From NCBI GenBank assembly GCA_021775425.1, contig JAJFHX010000046.1, positions 1 through 64,000 on the forward strand: a stretch of DNA of 64,000 bases, written 5' to 3'. Below the pieces are notes generated by a model. It worked only from the letters and a program-made list of their open reading frames with translations, searched no databases and had not been told where the DNA came from. The position numbers and the translations under genes were made by a program. Below are positions 7,985 through 17,042 of this stretch, one piece after another (within the stretch, counting starts at the first letter, position 1; every line of letters starts with the position of its first letter). The DNA comes from Hyphomicrobiales bacterium (GTDB lineage Bacteria; Pseudomonadota; Alphaproteobacteria; Rhizobiales; HXMU1428-3).

Positions 7985-8860
7985 ATGTCGAATATTAAAA
8001 CAGCATTTATTGGCCTGGGTGTGATGGGAAGCCCCATGGCTGGCTACATGGCCAAAGATGGCCAGGACGTCACCGTCTATAACCGCACTACAGCGAAAGC
8101 TGAAGCATGGGCAAATGAATATGGTGGAAAATTCGCAGACACACCCGCCAAAGCCGCAGAAGGCGCTGATGTCGTCTGCGCCTGTGTTGGCAATGATGAT
8201 GACTTAAGAAGTGTCACATACGGTGAAAACGGCATTCTCGCCGGTATGAAGCAAGGTGCCGTTTTTGTCGACCACACAACAGCCTCAGCCATCGTAGCCC
8301 GTGAAATCAATGAAGAAGCAAAAAAAGCTGGCATCCACTTTCTTGATGCCCCCGTTTCCGGCGGCCAGGCCGGTGCTGAAAATGGCGCACTGACCATCAT
8401 GGTCGGCGGCGAACAGGATGTGTTTGATCGCATCAAACCAACCATTGAGGTTTACGCAAAAGCCGTCACATTAATGGGTGAAGTCGGTGCTGGCCAGTTG
8501 ACCAAAATGGTCAATCAGATTTGCATTGCCGGTCTGGTGCAGGGTCTGTCGGAAGGTCTCAATTTTGCCGCCAAAGCCAATCTTGATACCAAAATTGTAC
8601 TGGACGTAATCTCCAAAGGCGCAGCACAATCATGGCAGATGGACAACCGCGGCGAAACGATGTGCAATGATGAGTTTGACTTTGGTTTCGCAGTTGACTG
8701 GATGCGCAAAGACCTGAACATCTGCCTCGACGAAGCTGAACAAAATGGCGCCAGATTGCCGGTCACAGCACTTGTCAATCAGTTCTATGGTAGTATCCAG
8801 GCCAGAGGTGGCAACAGATGGGACACATCAAGCCTCATTCGTCTGCTATCGAAACCATAA
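7985..8860 (+). CDS. NAD(P)-dependent beta-hydroxyacid dehydrogenase (3-hydroxyisobutyrate dehydrogenase family)
   Basis: The product is 291 residues. The start was chosen at ATG 7985 because AAGGGACG lies just upstream and the Rossmann fold begins at once. Visible motifs are the nucleotide-binding GLGVMGSPMAGYM, the substrate segment FLDAPVSGGQAGAENG, and GAGQLTKMVNQ with the catalytic lysine and adjacent Asn, all typical of 3-hydroxyisobutyrate, tartronate-semialdehyde and related dehydrogenases. It would oxidise a beta-hydroxy acid, or reduce a semialdehyde or succinic semialdehyde, in the cytoplasm. The exact substrate cannot be assigned. It is a single-gene unit. Confidence 0.85.
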   Translation: MSNIKTAFIGLGVMGSPMAGYMAKDGQDVTVYNRTTAKAEAWANEYGGKFADTPAKAAEGADVVCACVGNDDDLRSVTYGENGILAGMKQGAVFVDHTTASAIVAREINEEAKKAGIHFLDAPVSGGQAGAENGALTIMVGGEQDVFDRIKPTIEVYAKAVTLMGEVGAGQLTKMVNQICIAGLVQGLSEGLNFAAKANLDTKIVLDVISKGAAQSWQMDNRGETMCNDEFDFGFAVDWMRKDLNICLDEAEQNGARLPVTALVNQFYGSIQARGGNRWDTSSLIRLLSKP

Positions 8861-8948
8861 GCAAGATTAATTTTTACTGAAAAGTTGCCGGCAGTGCCTT
8901 GTTCGCATTGCCGGCATTCTTGTTCCAGCCCCTTTGTTCATGAGCTGC

Positions 8949-9722
8949 CTAATCAAGAACAATCCGGCGCCCTTCCGTTAAATCATTTTGTGAAAATTTC
9001 TCTTCACAAATCCCATCTTCAGGCACCCTGAACCCGCAATCCTCCAGCACCACTTTAAAATGTGTAAATTCATCCCTGTCATAACCTTCAAAATGAATAT
9101 TGCCATATTTACAAAGCATCCCGACAACAGATGAGCCTGCTGCCGCTAAATTCACATAAGGCGCAGATGCATTATACCGTTGAAGCGTGAATAACGGCCC
9201 AAGTACTTTGCTGTTCTCATTCCGTTTTGAAATCACGCCACCAGAATAGTCAGCCCCAAACCCAAGTTTTTTCAAAGTTTCAGCAGCACGCTCAGCAGGC
9301 GGGTAATCATTTTTCTGAGCAAGATAAGCATCACGGTATGCGGTGATATAGAGCACCTCTTCCCATTCCATTGCTACTGAAAGCTTTTCAAAAGCAGGCC
9401 CTATCAGTCCTACAAACTGCTCAAAACTCTCAGCACCCAATTCAGCAATACAGCATTCGGCTCTTTTAAAATCTGGAGGGGGTACTTCGAACGGGTCTTT
9501 CATCGCCCGGCAATAGTTTTCATGTTCAAGGTTCAGATCTCTGGCTTGTTCTTCAGTCAAAACAGCAGGACCATCAGCATCCATATCCAGCCAGACCTCC
9601 TCACCTGCTTCATAAGCATTTTGCGAAGGGTCAAACAAACTCTGCTGCCAGTCATATAAAAAACGGGCCAGATACTGGTTTTTTTCAAATATAATATTCC
9701 GGTCAACAAATTCTAACGCCAA
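8949..9722 (-). CDS. Hypothetical acidic protein, 257 residues
   Basis: I do not recognise this protein. I place the start at TTG 9720-9722 because the ribosome site TGGAG lies six bases upstream on the minus strand; the frame opens at another TTG at 9743. The product (MALEFVDRNIIFEKNQ...) is soluble and acidic, without a signal peptide or membrane segment. Scattered Trp/Tyr/Phe residues and normal codon use argue that it is real. It is divergent from the GNAT gene, and the two starts are about 84 bases apart. Confidence 0.6.
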   Translation of the reverse strand: MALEFVDRNIIFEKNQYLARFLYDWQQSLFDPSQNAYEAGEEVWLDMDADGPAVLTEEQARDLNLEHENYCRAMKDPFEVPPPDFKRAECCIAELGAESFEQFVGLIGPAFEKLSVAMEWEEVLYITAYRDAYLAQKNDYPPAERAAETLKKLGFGADYSGGVISKRNENSKVLGPLFTLQRYNASAPYVNLAAAGSSVVGMLCKYGNIHFEGYDRDEFTHFKVVLEDCGFRVPEDGICEEKFSQNDLTEGRRIVLD

Positions 9723-9805
9723 TGCACACTCCAGAACAACCAAGTCAGTTTTTTGTTTATTTAGGCAGCAATATATACAACGCTAGAAAAACAATCATCT
9801 TGAAT

Positions 9806-10336
9806 ATGAGTAAACCTTCAAAGGAAAGAATAAAAGTGGTTCACATCCGCCCCTATGAACAAAATGACTGGCCAGCCCTGTGGTCAATGATCAAGCCCGT
9901 CTTCAGAGCCGGAGAAACATATCCCTACCCCTCAGACACTACAGAGCAAGACACAAAGAAAATATGGATTGAAACACCCGCTGCAACTTACATCTCAATC
10001 GATGAAATCACTGGCGAGATCACCGGTACCTATTACATTAAACCAAACCAGCCCGGTAGAGGTCGTCACATCTGCAATTGTGGTTATATCGTCGGAGAAA
10101 CCGCAAGAGGAAAAGGCGTTGCGGCCGCATTATGCCTTCACTCTCAGCAGATTGCACAAGAAATGAATTTTCGTGCCATGCAGTTCAATCTCGTTGTCTC
10201 AACCAATGAAGCGGCCGTCGCTCTCTGGCAAAAACTGGGGTTTGAAATTATGGCAACCATCCCTGAAGCTTTTGATCATAATTCCAAAGGTTATGTTGAC
10301 GCTCACATCATGTTTAAAAAACTTAAATCAGAGTGA
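9806..10336 (+). CDS. GNAT-family N-acetyltransferase
   Basis: From ATG 9806 the product is 176 residues. It shows the GNAT pattern: IRPYEQNDWPALW at the start, a beta strand with GYIVGETARGKGVAAALC (the acetyl-CoA pyrophosphate loop R/Q-x-x-G-x-G/A, here RGKGVA), then AVALWQKLGFEI, the typical C-terminal motif. It transfers an acetyl group from acetyl-CoA to an unknown amine. The frame is open further upstream to 9722, but that region is A/T-rich, overlaps the divergent gene's leader, and the conserved fold begins after 9806. Confidence 0.85.
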   Translation: MSKPSKERIKVVHIRPYEQNDWPALWSMIKPVFRAGETYPYPSDTTEQDTKKIWIETPAATYISIDEITGEITGTYYIKPNQPGRGRHICNCGYIVGETARGKGVAAALCLHSQQIAQEMNFRAMQFNLVVSTNEAAVALWQKLGFEIMATIPEAFDHNSKGYVDAHIMFKKLKSE

Positions 10337-10637
10337 AACTCATCAAATTCAATAAAAATAACCGGTTAAGAAAACACCTTAAAGTCAGATAGAACATATG
10401 AGATCAAATATAAAATATCTGAAATAAATTCTTAATAATTATCCGCATACGATACAATCTATACTTGCATTGATTCATTTTTAAAACTTAATAAATCTAA
10501 AGTCAGTTCAGTAAATTTTTTCGTTTAACTCCCACAGTGATCAGTCCCATTAATACCAGCAATCCTTTTTGCACCATCGGTTTTCCCAATCTTCATTTAC
10601 TAAATTCCCATTATCAACAAAAACAAAGGCCCTAGAG
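10337..10637. other. A+T-rich leader upstream of the chemoreceptor
   Basis: About 300 bases without a gene. The region is very A+T-rich and probably holds the chemoreceptor promoter. No precise box stands out. Confidence 0.4.
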
Positions 10638-12338
10638 ATGTTATTCGGTAATAAAAGCAACAATTTTAATACAGCAGAATTAGCCGCAATACGAAATTCC
10701 CAGGCTGTTATTTATTTTGAACCGGATGGCACCATAATTGAGGCAAACAACAATTTTCTGAAGGCTATGGGCTATACACTTGAAGAAATTCAAGGCAAAC
10801 ACCACAGCATGTTCGTTGAAACCGAAGAAAAAGAGAGCGACGAATATAAAAACTTCTGGGGCCAACTAAAACAAGGACAATTCCAGGCAAAACAATTCAA
10901 ACGTATCGCCAAAAACGGAAAGGAAGTCTGGATAGAGGCTTCCTATAATCCCATCCTTGATAAGGCTGGTAACGTAATTCGCGTTGTAAAATATGCAACT
11001 GACATCACAGACCAGAAACTCAAAAATGCTGATTATGAAGGCCAGCTAAACGCAATCAGTAAATCCCAGGCAGTCATACACTTCAATCTTGATGGTACTA
11101 TCATCGAAGCAAATGATAATTTTCTCAAAGCTATGGGCTATACACTTGAAGAAATCCAAGGCAAACACCACAGCACATTTGTGGACGAAAAAACAAAACA
11201 GTCCGCTGAATATAAATCTTTCTGGCAGGATCTGAACCAGGGCAAATTTTCCGCCGGTGAATATCAACGGTTCGGCAAAGGCGGCAAAGAAATCTGGATA
11301 CAGGCATCATACAACCCGATTTTTGACATGAACAATAAACCGTACAAAGTTGTCAAATACGCCAGTGACATCTCAGCTCAAAAACTCAGCAATGCTAATT
11401 ATGAAGGGCAAATCAAAGCCATCAGCAAAGCACAGGCCGTCATCGAATTTAATCTTGATGGCACAATCATAACAGCAAACCCAAATTTCCTGGGTGCAGT
11501 TGGCTACAATCTTGACGAAATTCAAGGTCAGCACCACCGTATGTTTGTTGAGCCAGCAGAAGCTGAGAGTGAGGAATATAAAAAATTCTGGGAAAAACTC
11601 CGTCAGGGAAACTTTGACACCCGCGTTTATAAACGTATTGGCAAAGGTGGCAAAGAATTCTGGATACAGGCATCCTACAACCCGATCATGGATATGAACG
11701 GCAAACCATTCAAGGTCGTCAAATTCGCAAATGATGTCACAAACATAATCAAGATGGGCAACATCGCAGAAGACACAACCTCCAACATACAAAGCGTTGC
11801 TGCAGCTGTTGAAGAAATGTCTGCATCCATTCAGGAAATCAGCTCAAGCATGGTTTTATCAAGAGATTCATCACAGGGCATTCTCGAAGCAGCCACAGCA
11901 TCATCTCTAGCCTCAGAAAATCTGGTGCAAAGCATGAAATCCATGGAAAATGTTTTTGAACTGATAAATGACATTACCAATCAGGTGAACTTGCTTGCAC
12001 TCAACGCAACCATTGAAGCATCCCGCGCCGGTGAAGCCGGCAAAGGCTTTGCAGTGGTCGCCAATGAAGTTAAAAATCTGGCCAGTCAGACCTCACAAGC
12101 CATGGAAAACATCGCAATTGAAGTAAAGTCTGTTCAGGATCTGGCCAATTCGGTAGCGAGCAACGTCAAGAAAATTCAGGCATCAGCTGAAAATGTAAGT
12201 GAGAACGTGACAGCCACTTCAAGTGCCGTTGAAGAACAAAGCGTTGTAACATCTGAAATCGCCAGCAATGCAAATATAGTCGCTTCCACCGTTCTGGAAA
12301 TCACACAATCAATCAGGGCATTGTCTAAAACGGCATAA
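10638..12338 (+). CDS. Soluble methyl-accepting chemotaxis protein with three tandem PAS domains
   Basis: From ATG 10638 the product is 566 residues with no membrane segment, so it is a cytoplasmic receptor. Three PAS/PAC units of about 122 residues follow one another (about 17-138, 139-260, 261-380). Each carries QAVI-F--DGTII-AN, GY-L-EIQG-HH and W-(E/Q)ASYNPI, so they arose by tandem duplication. The C-terminal signalling domain has the hairpin tip [27 protein letters not shown] (quoted in part) and ends at about residue 566 without a CheB/CheR tail pentapeptide. It would signal to CheA/CheW, sensing a cofactor or energy state through PAS. An in-frame opening to 10569 exists, but the conserved region starts after 10638. 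Confidence 0.9.
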   Translation: MLFGNKSNNFNTAELAAIRNSQAVIYFEPDGTIIEANNNFLKAMGYTLEEIQGKHHSMFVETEEKESDEYKNFWGQLKQGQFQAKQFKRIAKNGKEVWIEASYNPILDKAGNVIRVVKYATDITDQKLKNADYEGQLNAISKSQAVIHFNLDGTIIEANDNFLKAMGYTLEEIQGKHHSTFVDEKTKQSAEYKSFWQDLNQGKFSAGEYQRFGKGGKEIWIQASYNPIFDMNNKPYKVVKYASDISAQKLSNANYEGQIKAISKAQAVIEFNLDGTIITANPNFLGAVGYNLDEIQGQHHRMFVEPAEAESEEYKKFWEKLRQGNFDTRVYKRIGKGGKEFWIQASYNPIMDMNGKPFKVVKFANDVTNIIKMGNIAEDTTSNIQSVAAAVEEMSASIQEISSSMVLSRDSSQGILEAATASSLASENLVQSMKSMENVFELINDITNQVNLLALNATIEASRAGEAGKGFAVVANEVKNLASQTSQAMENIAIEVKSVQDLANSVASNVKKIQASAENVSENVTATSSAVEEQSVVTSEIASNANIVASTVLEITQSIRALSKTA

Positions 12339-12360
12339 GCTTCTTCCCTCAAAAATAAAA

Positions 12361-12394
12361 TCAGATGCACCTTTTTTCTGATTGGTGCATCTGA
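12361..12394. terminator. Bidirectional terminator between convergent genes
   Basis: An 11-bp perfect stem (TCAGATGCACC at 12361-12371 with GGTGCATCTGA at 12384-12394) with a 12-base loop lies between the convergent chemoreceptor and GGDEF-EAL genes. On the minus strand it is followed by a T-rich run. Confidence 0.75.
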
Positions 12395-12449
12395 CTATTT
12401 CTAAACTCTGCGAATGACCAGTTCATCCCAGCTGATTATCTATTTACAA

Positions 12450-14528
12450 TCACGACACTTTCGCCAAAGCTTCAATTTCAATCTCATCGTCAATAACAAG
12501 TTTTTTGCCGCTGCGCTCAACGAAGTTTTTCACAAAATATTCAGGCAAAGGTTTGCTGATTAAATAACCCTGCGCCTGATCACAATTTTCTAATTTCAGA
12601 AAATCAAGATGCTCAATATTTTCAACTCCCTCAGCCAACACGGGAATTTTCAGACTGCGTGCCAGGCTGATAACAGCCCGAACGATCGTCGCAGATTGCT
12701 CACTTGCATCCAGCTTCTGAATAAATGAACGATCAATCTTAAGCTTATCAAACGGAAACGCCTGCAATGTTGAAAGAGATGAATACCCGGTTCCAAAATC
12801 ATCCATTGCAATTCGAACACCAAGGTTTTTAAGCTGTCTCAAAATATGAAGCGTGCGTTCATAATCATCCATCAGTAAAGATTCAGTAATTTCCAGCTCA
12901 AGCTGTTTTGGATTTAACCCGCTATTAATAAGACATTCATGCACAGTCTTAGCAAAATCCATATCTGCGATCTGCGCCGGTGAAACATTCACTGCAATAC
13001 TAAAGTGACTTGGCCAGTTTTTCGCTTCTTTACATGCCGTCTCCAACACCCAGCGACCAATCGGTACAATTAACCCGGTTTCTTCAAGGATCGGAATAAA
13101 TTCAGATGGAGAAACCACACCGCGTTCTGGATGGTTCCAGCGGATAAGAGCTTCAAACCCAACAAGGTCCCCGCTCTTCACATCTGTTTGTGGCTGGTAA
13201 TAAAGCACCAATTCATCTTTATCAATCGCTTCACGCAAAGCCAGAGATAACTCACTGCGCTTTCTAACCTGTTCATCCATAGTCGCATCATAGCGAATGA
13301 TATTTTCAACAGGGTCTACCTTGCCGCGATACATGGCAAGATCAGCACGCAATGTCAGTTCTTCAGCTTCACGTCCATCTTGCGGGTAAAGCGCAACACC
13401 GCAACTGGCCCCAACACTTAAAATTCTGTCTTCATATTCATAAGGTGTTGAAATAAGGGCTACAAGCTTGCGGGCAAAATCTATCGCTTCACTTTCATTC
13501 CCCTTGGTAAGAACCATAGCCAGAAACTCATCTCCTCCCACCCTGGCAACAAATTCATTTCCAGAAAGATTATTCCCCAAACGCTCAGCAATTTTTTTCA
13601 GTAATTTATCGCCCGTGCTATGACCATATACATCATTCACAACCTTAAAACGATTGAGGTCAATCGCAATAATCGCCAGATTACCTGCACTATCTTCAGC
13701 CTTTTTAATCCAGCTTTCAATAACCTCAGTTGCCTGAAAACGATTAGGTAACTCAGTCAGCGTGTCGTGTAACGCAAGGTGACGATACTGCGCCAGAGCC
13801 GCCTGTTCAGAACTATGATCAATCGTATAAGCAGCAAGCCCGGTCCCTACAATAACAACCATCGTTGCCGTAATACAAAGCGCCAGAAATTCTTTAGCAA
13901 TTAAACTCTCAGGAACAGAAATGGTCGCATCAGGAACAATCAGTACAGCACCCATACCTGTGAAATGAAGCGATACGATTGCCAATACCAATAAACCGGT
14001 CGGCAGCGCATGAGATTTTAGTCTTGTGTCTTGTGGGCAAAAATGGAATGCAACAGCACCAAGTCCCATGCCGAAAACAATCGAAGCAGCAATAAGCACA
14101 GCATCATATTCAACAGTACCTGCCACCATAATGGCGCTCATGCCCGTATAATGCATCGCGCCAATACCGGCACCAAAAAGCGCCCCGCCAACATGAAGGC
14201 TGTATTTCATATTTGAAAGGGCAACATAGAGCGCCAGCACACTTGCAATGATCGCAATAAACCAAGATAGCAAAGTCGTCGACGGATCATAAGAGTGAGT
14301 AATATTCGGCTCATATCCAAGCATCGCCAGAAAATGTGTGGTCCATATCACTGAACCAGCGGCAACAGCCGTCAGGAATAACCAGCCAAACTTCTGCTCT
14401 CTGGTACTTCTGCGGGTGCGGACAACTAACTGAAAACTTATAAGACAACCAATAACACAGAATACCGCAGCAAGAACGACCAGACCAAACTCATGCTCTT
14501 GTGTAAAACAATTTAGAACGCGAAACAT
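12450..14528 (-). CDS. MHYT-GGDEF-EAL membrane cyclic-di-GMP protein
   Basis: A 692-residue protein. The first 240 residues contain seven membrane segments with repeated MHYT-type motifs (THFLAMLGY, GAMHYTGM, LHFTGMG), thought to bind copper and sense oxygen, CO or NO. Then comes a diguanylate cyclase domain with RVGGDEF (about residue 328), followed by an EAL phosphodiesterase domain with FEALIRWNHP (about 457), ESLLMDD, DDFGTGYSSL and KIDRSFI. All catalytic signatures look intact, so it could make or degrade c-di-GMP, although in such hybrids one activity usually dominates. It is the last chromosomal gene before the tRNA-Lys island. Confidence 0.93.
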   Translation of the reverse strand: MFRVLNCFTQEHEFGLVVLAAVFCVIGCLISFQLVVRTRRSTREQKFGWLFLTAVAAGSVIWTTHFLAMLGYEPNITHSYDPSTTLLSWFIAIIASVLALYVALSNMKYSLHVGGALFGAGIGAMHYTGMSAIMVAGTVEYDAVLIAASIVFGMGLGAVAFHFCPQDTRLKSHALPTGLLVLAIVSLHFTGMGAVLIVPDATISVPESLIAKEFLALCITATMVVIVGTGLAAYTIDHSSEQAALAQYRHLALHDTLTELPNRFQATEVIESWIKKAEDSAGNLAIIAIDLNRFKVVNDVYGHSTGDKLLKKIAERLGNNLSGNEFVARVGGDEFLAMVLTKGNESEAIDFARKLVALISTPYEYEDRILSVGASCGVALYPQDGREAEELTLRADLAMYRGKVDPVENIIRYDATMDEQVRKRSELSLALREAIDKDELVLYYQPQTDVKSGDLVGFEALIRWNHPERGVVSPSEFIPILEETGLIVPIGRWVLETACKEAKNWPSHFSIAVNVSPAQIADMDFAKTVHECLINSGLNPKQLELEITESLLMDDYERTLHILRQLKNLGVRIAMDDFGTGYSSLSTLQAFPFDKLKIDRSFIQKLDASEQSATIVRAVISLARSLKIPVLAEGVENIEHLDFLKLENCDQAQGYLISKPLPEYFVKNFVERSGKKLVIDDEIEIEALAKVS

Positions 14529-14946
14529 TATGTGCCCCTTAACAAATTGGCAATGTATACATCTCGCTCTAAAGTATAGAAAATAACTGAATTATTTCTT
14601 AAGCTTACATATCATTGTTAAAAAAGTACATTAATGGAACGCGCGTTAATATCTCATTTATCTTTAGATGCACACTCTGCAAACATAAGTTGTTGCAATC
14701 TAAAGGCTACTATCTAGGATATACAAAAAATGAGAAAACTATTTTGAATTTTTAACAACTGAAATTAAATCAAGAAGCGTCTCCCCCTCAACTAACCAGC
14801 AATCCGAACATCTGAAGACAATCAGCCAATCTTGACTTTCCCATGGAAACACTGGCTCTGCTTCTTTGTAACACCAGCTTCTGCCTCTAGAAAACAAAGG
14901 CTCTGCCACTAGGGAACGGATGCTCTGTCTATTGGAATAACAAACC
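14529..14946. other. Intergenic region between the c-di-GMP gene and the island's left end
   Basis: A 418-base stretch. It holds the promoter side of the minus-strand c-di-GMP gene. A 77-codon minus-strand frame at 14739-14972 is the only open frame of note; it runs out of the repeat and I do not call it. Confidence 0.4.
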
Positions 14947-15053
14947 CTGAAAACAAAAAAATCACCAGCCATAAGCTGATGATTTTTTTAAAGAAAATGG
15001 TGAGCCCTGAAGGATTCGAACCTTCGACCTACTGATTAAAAGTCAGTTGCTCT
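14947..15053. repeat. 107-bp direct repeat, left end of the tRNA-Lys island (att)
   Basis: Every base from 14947 to 15053 is the same as 32681-32787. The repeat contains the terminator and the 3' 56 nucleotides of tRNA-Lys. It stops inside the D-stem, after which the two copies diverge at once. This is the expected product of site-specific integration into a tRNA gene. Confidence 0.95.
14998..15053 (-). pseudogene. Truncated tRNA-Lys copy (3' 56 nt)
   Basis: This stretch equals positions 32732-32787 of the intact tRNA-Lys. It includes the anticodon arm, T arm and encoded CCA but lacks the 5' acceptor strand and D-loop, so it cannot fold into a tRNA. Confidence 0.9.
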
Positions 15054-15175
15054 TGTTGACTTATGCGATTCACGAGCTACAATCAACCAAATATATTATG
15101 ATTATTTTTCAATAAGTTATATATCCATACGGGTCTATTCGTATTTTTTAGCATCAGCAAATATTTGTTTGTAGT

Positions 15176-15195
15176 GAACCGCAGATGAACCTCAA
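15176..15195 (+). repeat. Possible integrase arm site, left copy
   Basis: Twenty bases starting gaaccgcagatgaacct match 18 of 20 bases at 32650-32669, in the same orientation and close to both island ends. They lie inside the element just before the integrase start. Confidence 0.45.
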
Positions 15196-15206
15196 GAAAG
15201 AGCATC

Positions 15207-16466
15207 ATGCCAAGCAAAAACTTCACTGATCGTTTTGTTCAAACTGTCTCTTTTAACAAAGAAATAACAGAATACACTGACACAAACCCAGGCTCACACG
15301 GGTTGAGATTACGTGTAAACAAAACCAACAAATCCTTTTCATCACTGTACGTCGCTCCTGATGGAAAGAGAAAGCGGTTTACGCTCGGAACTTACCCAGC
15401 GCTCAGTCTCAAAGATGCCCGTGCAGCTTTCAATCAACTCCGAGTTAAAATTGAAAACGGCAAAGACCCATCTCAAGAAAAAAGATCTCAACGACTGAGT
15501 GCCAGGGAAGGCTCAACATTTGAGAGTATAGCCAAACTCTATATGCGTAGACACGCAGAGCTAAAACTAAAACCAAAAACTATTAAAGAATATCAAAACC
15601 AACTAGTAAGTGACATTTATCCGTTTATTGGACATCGCCGCGTCGATAATCAAGAACTGACAAAACGAGATCTGATTATATGCATCGATAAAGTGGTAGA
15701 TCGCGGGGCACTCGTAAAAGCAAATCGCATCACGGCCTTATTAAAGGCTATTTTTAGATGGGCGAATGAAGAAGATTACATACAATACAATCCTTCATAT
15801 GGCATACGTAAACGCTGTCTAGAAAAACCCAGGTCTCGTGTTCTCAGTGATAACGAAATCAAACACTTCTGGAATCATTTTGAAGATGAAGGTGTGACCG
15901 AGTCTGTAGCCATTGCTGCAAAACTCGAGCTTTTACTTGGACATAGAACAAGTGAAATCACTCAGCAAACTAAAAAGCAGATTGATCTGAATACAGATAA
16001 ACCGTTTTGGATAATTGAGGATACAAAAAACAAACATGACCACAAACAACCTCTATGCGATCTCTCGATAACACTCATACAAAGAGCCATTGAGTTATCT
16101 GGTGAAAGTGAGTTTCTGTTTCCAAGCCCCGTTAATAAATTTCAACCCATTGGCCCTCATGCTGTCACGAAAGCCATACTAAGAAGGCGGGAAGCACTAG
16201 GATTTCATTTCACTTCACATGACCTGAGAAGAACAATGAACACCCGCCTAGCCGCTATGGGCATAGACCTGGAAATGAGAAAACGTATCCTCAATCATAA
16301 GAGTAATGGCTCATCATCTGATATCAACGAAGCCGCATATAACTGGCATAAATATGAGAATGAAATTCGCACCATCTTAAATGCCTGGGAAAATCAGCTA
16401 GTAGCAATCACTGAAGGAAAAACACTTCCCATGAACGTTATTTCTCTCAACACGATCGCTAGCTGA
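15207..16466 (+). CDS. Tyrosine site-specific integrase (P4 type)
   Basis: A 419-residue recombinase. The N-terminal segment (GLRLRVNKTNKSF, then KRKRFTLGTYPALSLKDAR) is the arm-binding domain of P4/CP4-type integrases. The catalytic domain has the Arg in LLLGHRTSEI, the HDLRRTMN box (His-x-x-Arg), LNHKS and the nucleophile region YNWHKYENE. All catalytic positions are present, so it may be active. It lies 154 bases inside the left repeat and is expected to recombine the 107-bp tRNA-Lys repeats. Start at ATG 15207. Confidence 0.93.
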   Translation: MPSKNFTDRFVQTVSFNKEITEYTDTNPGSHGLRLRVNKTNKSFSSLYVAPDGKRKRFTLGTYPALSLKDARAAFNQLRVKIENGKDPSQEKRSQRLSAREGSTFESIAKLYMRRHAELKLKPKTIKEYQNQLVSDIYPFIGHRRVDNQELTKRDLIICIDKVVDRGALVKANRITALLKAIFRWANEEDYIQYNPSYGIRKRCLEKPRSRVLSDNEIKHFWNHFEDEGVTESVAIAAKLELLLGHRTSEITQQTKKQIDLNTDKPFWIIEDTKNKHDHKQPLCDLSITLIQRAIELSGESEFLFPSPVNKFQPIGPHAVTKAILRRREALGFHFTSHDLRRTMNTRLAAMGIDLEMRKRILNHKSNGSSSDINEAAYNWHKYENEIRTILNAWENQLVAITEGKTLPMNVISLNTIAS

Positions 16467-16479
16467 AAACAGAATACAT

Positions 16480-16902
16480 ATGATCAGACAAAACACCATT
16501 CGATATAAAACTCCAAAACCCGTTTTTCTGGAATGGAAACAATCACTCAGAAAACCTAAGACCAAACGAGAGCCTCTTTCTCGATCTATACGAGAAAGCA
16601 AGGCAGCAAAACTCGTTGATAAATTTTTCCTGATGGAAGACGAAGCTCCACCAACACACCCCATTCTATCCTCAGTCTATTACTCCGAGTACTCGTTCCA
16701 CTGTCTTGAGAATGAAGTAACTCCATTAAGTCGAAGAGCTTTTTCACTCCTCGCACAAAAATATGTGATTTCAGAAAAAGGGAGACTGGGAAAAATGTGG
16801 TACACGCTAAGACCGTGTGTTCTTAAACATTTAAATTTAAAACTACTCAGATTTGATGCCGCCCTAATTCCACATAGAAAAAACTTTGATCTACCAACTT
16901 AG
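16480..16902 (+). CDS. Hypothetical island protein, 140 residues
   Basis: I do not recognise it. It starts 13 bases after the integrase stop and is probably co-transcribed. The protein is basic, starting MIRQNTIRYKTPKP and rich in Lys/Arg, with no signal peptide. Its central part (LVDKFF through ENEVTP) is found again, broken by a frameshift, at 21299-21430. That shows it is a real sequence that has been duplicated within the island. A small DNA-binding or excision-related role is possible from position and charge only. Confidence 0.55.
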   Translation: MIRQNTIRYKTPKPVFLEWKQSLRKPKTKREPLSRSIRESKAAKLVDKFFLMEDEAPPTHPILSSVYYSEYSFHCLENEVTPLSRRAFSLLAQKYVISEKGRLGKMWYTLRPCVLKHLNLKLLRFDAALIPHRKNFDLPT

Positions 16903-17042
16903 CTGATTTTCTAATGCTCAGGTAAATACTAAATTAAAACCACCTAATTGATTTGCCAAATATGCTAAAATTATTTACCAGATAAATACTAAAATTGTTG
17001 AATTGTCTGATAAATCGAAGATATTTAAAATATAAAAGCATT

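Noticed and set aside
14739-14972. 77-codon minus-strand frame at the island border
   Set aside because: Its start lies inside the 107-bp att repeat and it has no ribosome site. A decayed older gene is possible, but support is too weak.
14998-15053. A second functional tRNA-Lys
   Set aside because: The 5' acceptor strand and D-loop are missing; only the 3' 56 nucleotides are there.
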